Source of the DNA: Herbaspirillum sp. ASV7
Lineage (GTDB): Bacteria > Pseudomonadota > Gammaproteobacteria > Burkholderiales > Burkholderiaceae_D
NCBI RefSeq assembly: GCF_016429215.1
Contig: NZ_JAELUH010000063.1
Coordinates: forward strand, 1 to 32,433
Reading direction: 5' to 3'
DNA: 32,433 nucleotides
Position 1 is the stretch's first letter. Every line of letters begins with the position of its first letter. The notes below the pieces were generated by a model, which ran no database searches, had not been told where the DNA came from, and saw only the letters and a list, made by a program, of their open reading frames with translations. This document shows positions 32,032-32,433 of the stretch, in pieces. The translations under genes were made by a program, and so were the position numbers.

Positions 32032-32061
32032 TGAAAAAAGCCGCAACCTCGGTTGCGGCTT
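32032..32061 (-). terminator. Intrinsic terminator of the 32104-32433 gene
   Basis: AAGCCGCAACC (32039-32049 region) pairs with GGTTGCGGCTT (ending 32061), and on the minus strand the stem is followed by TTTTTTCAT. It ends the upstream gene before rfaE2. Confidence 0.9.
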
Positions 32062-32103
32062 GCGATTGTACTGCCTGTGCTACCCGGTGTGCTGCTTGCG
32101 CAC

Positions 32104-32433
32104 TCAGGCTGCGGCAGCACCCGCCGGCAGGATGCGCTGGGTGACTTCCTTGCGGTAGCGGTTCAGTTCCTGGACGTTGCTGAAGGTGCGTTCGAACAGC
32201 AGCGACATGTTGTGCAGGATGCGGTCGACGACCTTCTTTTCCCACTCGCCATCGAACTTGATCTGGTTGTCCAGCCAGCGCTCCAGCCATTCCGGATCGG
32301 GCAGGCGGCTCTGCACGGTGTCGTTGGGGAACAGCGCCTGGTTCACGTGCAGGTTGGTGGGGTGCAGCGGCTTCTCGGTACGACGGGCCGATGCCATCAG
32401 CACACCGATCTTGGAGAAGGCGGCACGGGCCTT
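32104..32433 (-). CDS. Unidentified protein, C-terminal part (5' end outside window)
   Basis: The minus-strand frame is open to the window edge, so the true start lies beyond 32433; about 109 residues are visible. The visible part begins KARAAFSKIGVLM, contains PDPEWLERWLDNQIKFDGEWEKKVVDRILHNM (broken here over two helices) and ends in a helical ELNRYRKEVTQ segment with an Ala-rich tail. It is soluble and rich in charged and aromatic residues, with no recognised motif. A good terminator follows. The family is not recognised. Confidence 0.6.
   Translation of the reverse strand, partial: KARAAFSKIGVLMASARRTEKPLHPTNLHVNQALFPNDTVQSRLPDPEWLERWLDNQIKFDGEWEKKVVDRILHNMSLLFERTFSNVQELNRYRKEVTQRILPAGAAAA

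Overview
The window is a high-GC chromosomal segment from a betaproteobacterium. Gene content and order (ftsY-ftsE-ftsX next to rpoH; a complete aa3-type cytochrome c oxidase locus with ctaC, ctaD, ctaG, ctaE, SURF1, ctaA, ctaB and sco; bioC-like/comF/trmL) fit Burkholderiales, most likely Oxalobacteraceae and Herbaspirillum-like. The genus is an inference from gene order and protein style. No tRNA, rRNA, CRISPR array, prophage or insertion sequence was seen.

Layout. 1-2682: the 3' end of a methyltransferase gene, a DUF484-GGDEF diguanylate cyclase and a convergent EamA-type permease. 2787-2892 is a long REP-like palindrome. 2964-8112 (minus strand): two M16 peptidase-family genes, one with and one without the zinc motif, separated by a ParA-like ATPase, then rsmD, coaD and a YfhL-type ferredoxin. 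8289-11039: ftsY, ftsE and ftsX. 11142-12192: a minus-strand Abi_2/AbiF-like HEPN protein with a divergent candidate small RNA of two hairpins. This module sits between ftsX and rpoH, which are usually neighbours in this group. 12457-13612: rpoH, whose promoter carries a CIRCE element.

13630-23299: terminal-oxidase locus. Structural subunits (ctaC with fused cytochrome c domain, ctaD, ctaE), copper insertion (ctaG, sco1, a second Sco-like protein), heme A synthesis (ctaB, ctaA), SURF1 and several very small membrane proteins (36, 66 and 76 aa). 23300-23739 is a gene-free stretch with a 13-bp tandem repeat. 23740-26175: BioC-like methyltransferase, ComF-type phosphoribosyltransferase and trmL. 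26248-30160 (minus strand): an ABC importer with two tandem, closely similar binding proteins and an intrinsic terminator between the binding-protein and permease genes. 30414-31406: a DUF2946 protein and a PCu(A)C copper chaperone. 31493-32433: rfaE2/hldE-type adenylyltransferase and the 3' end of an unidentified gene.

Themes. Much of the window serves respiration: the cox locus builds the oxidase, and the PCu(A)C/DUF2946 pair plausibly supplies copper to the same sites. The ftsY-ftsEX block serves membrane-protein targeting and division, and rpoH the heat-shock response. The strongest candidate for something new is the HEPN protein with its divergent two-hairpin RNA. It resembles the AbiF-type toxin with associated non-coding RNA and looks inserted into a conserved housekeeping locus.
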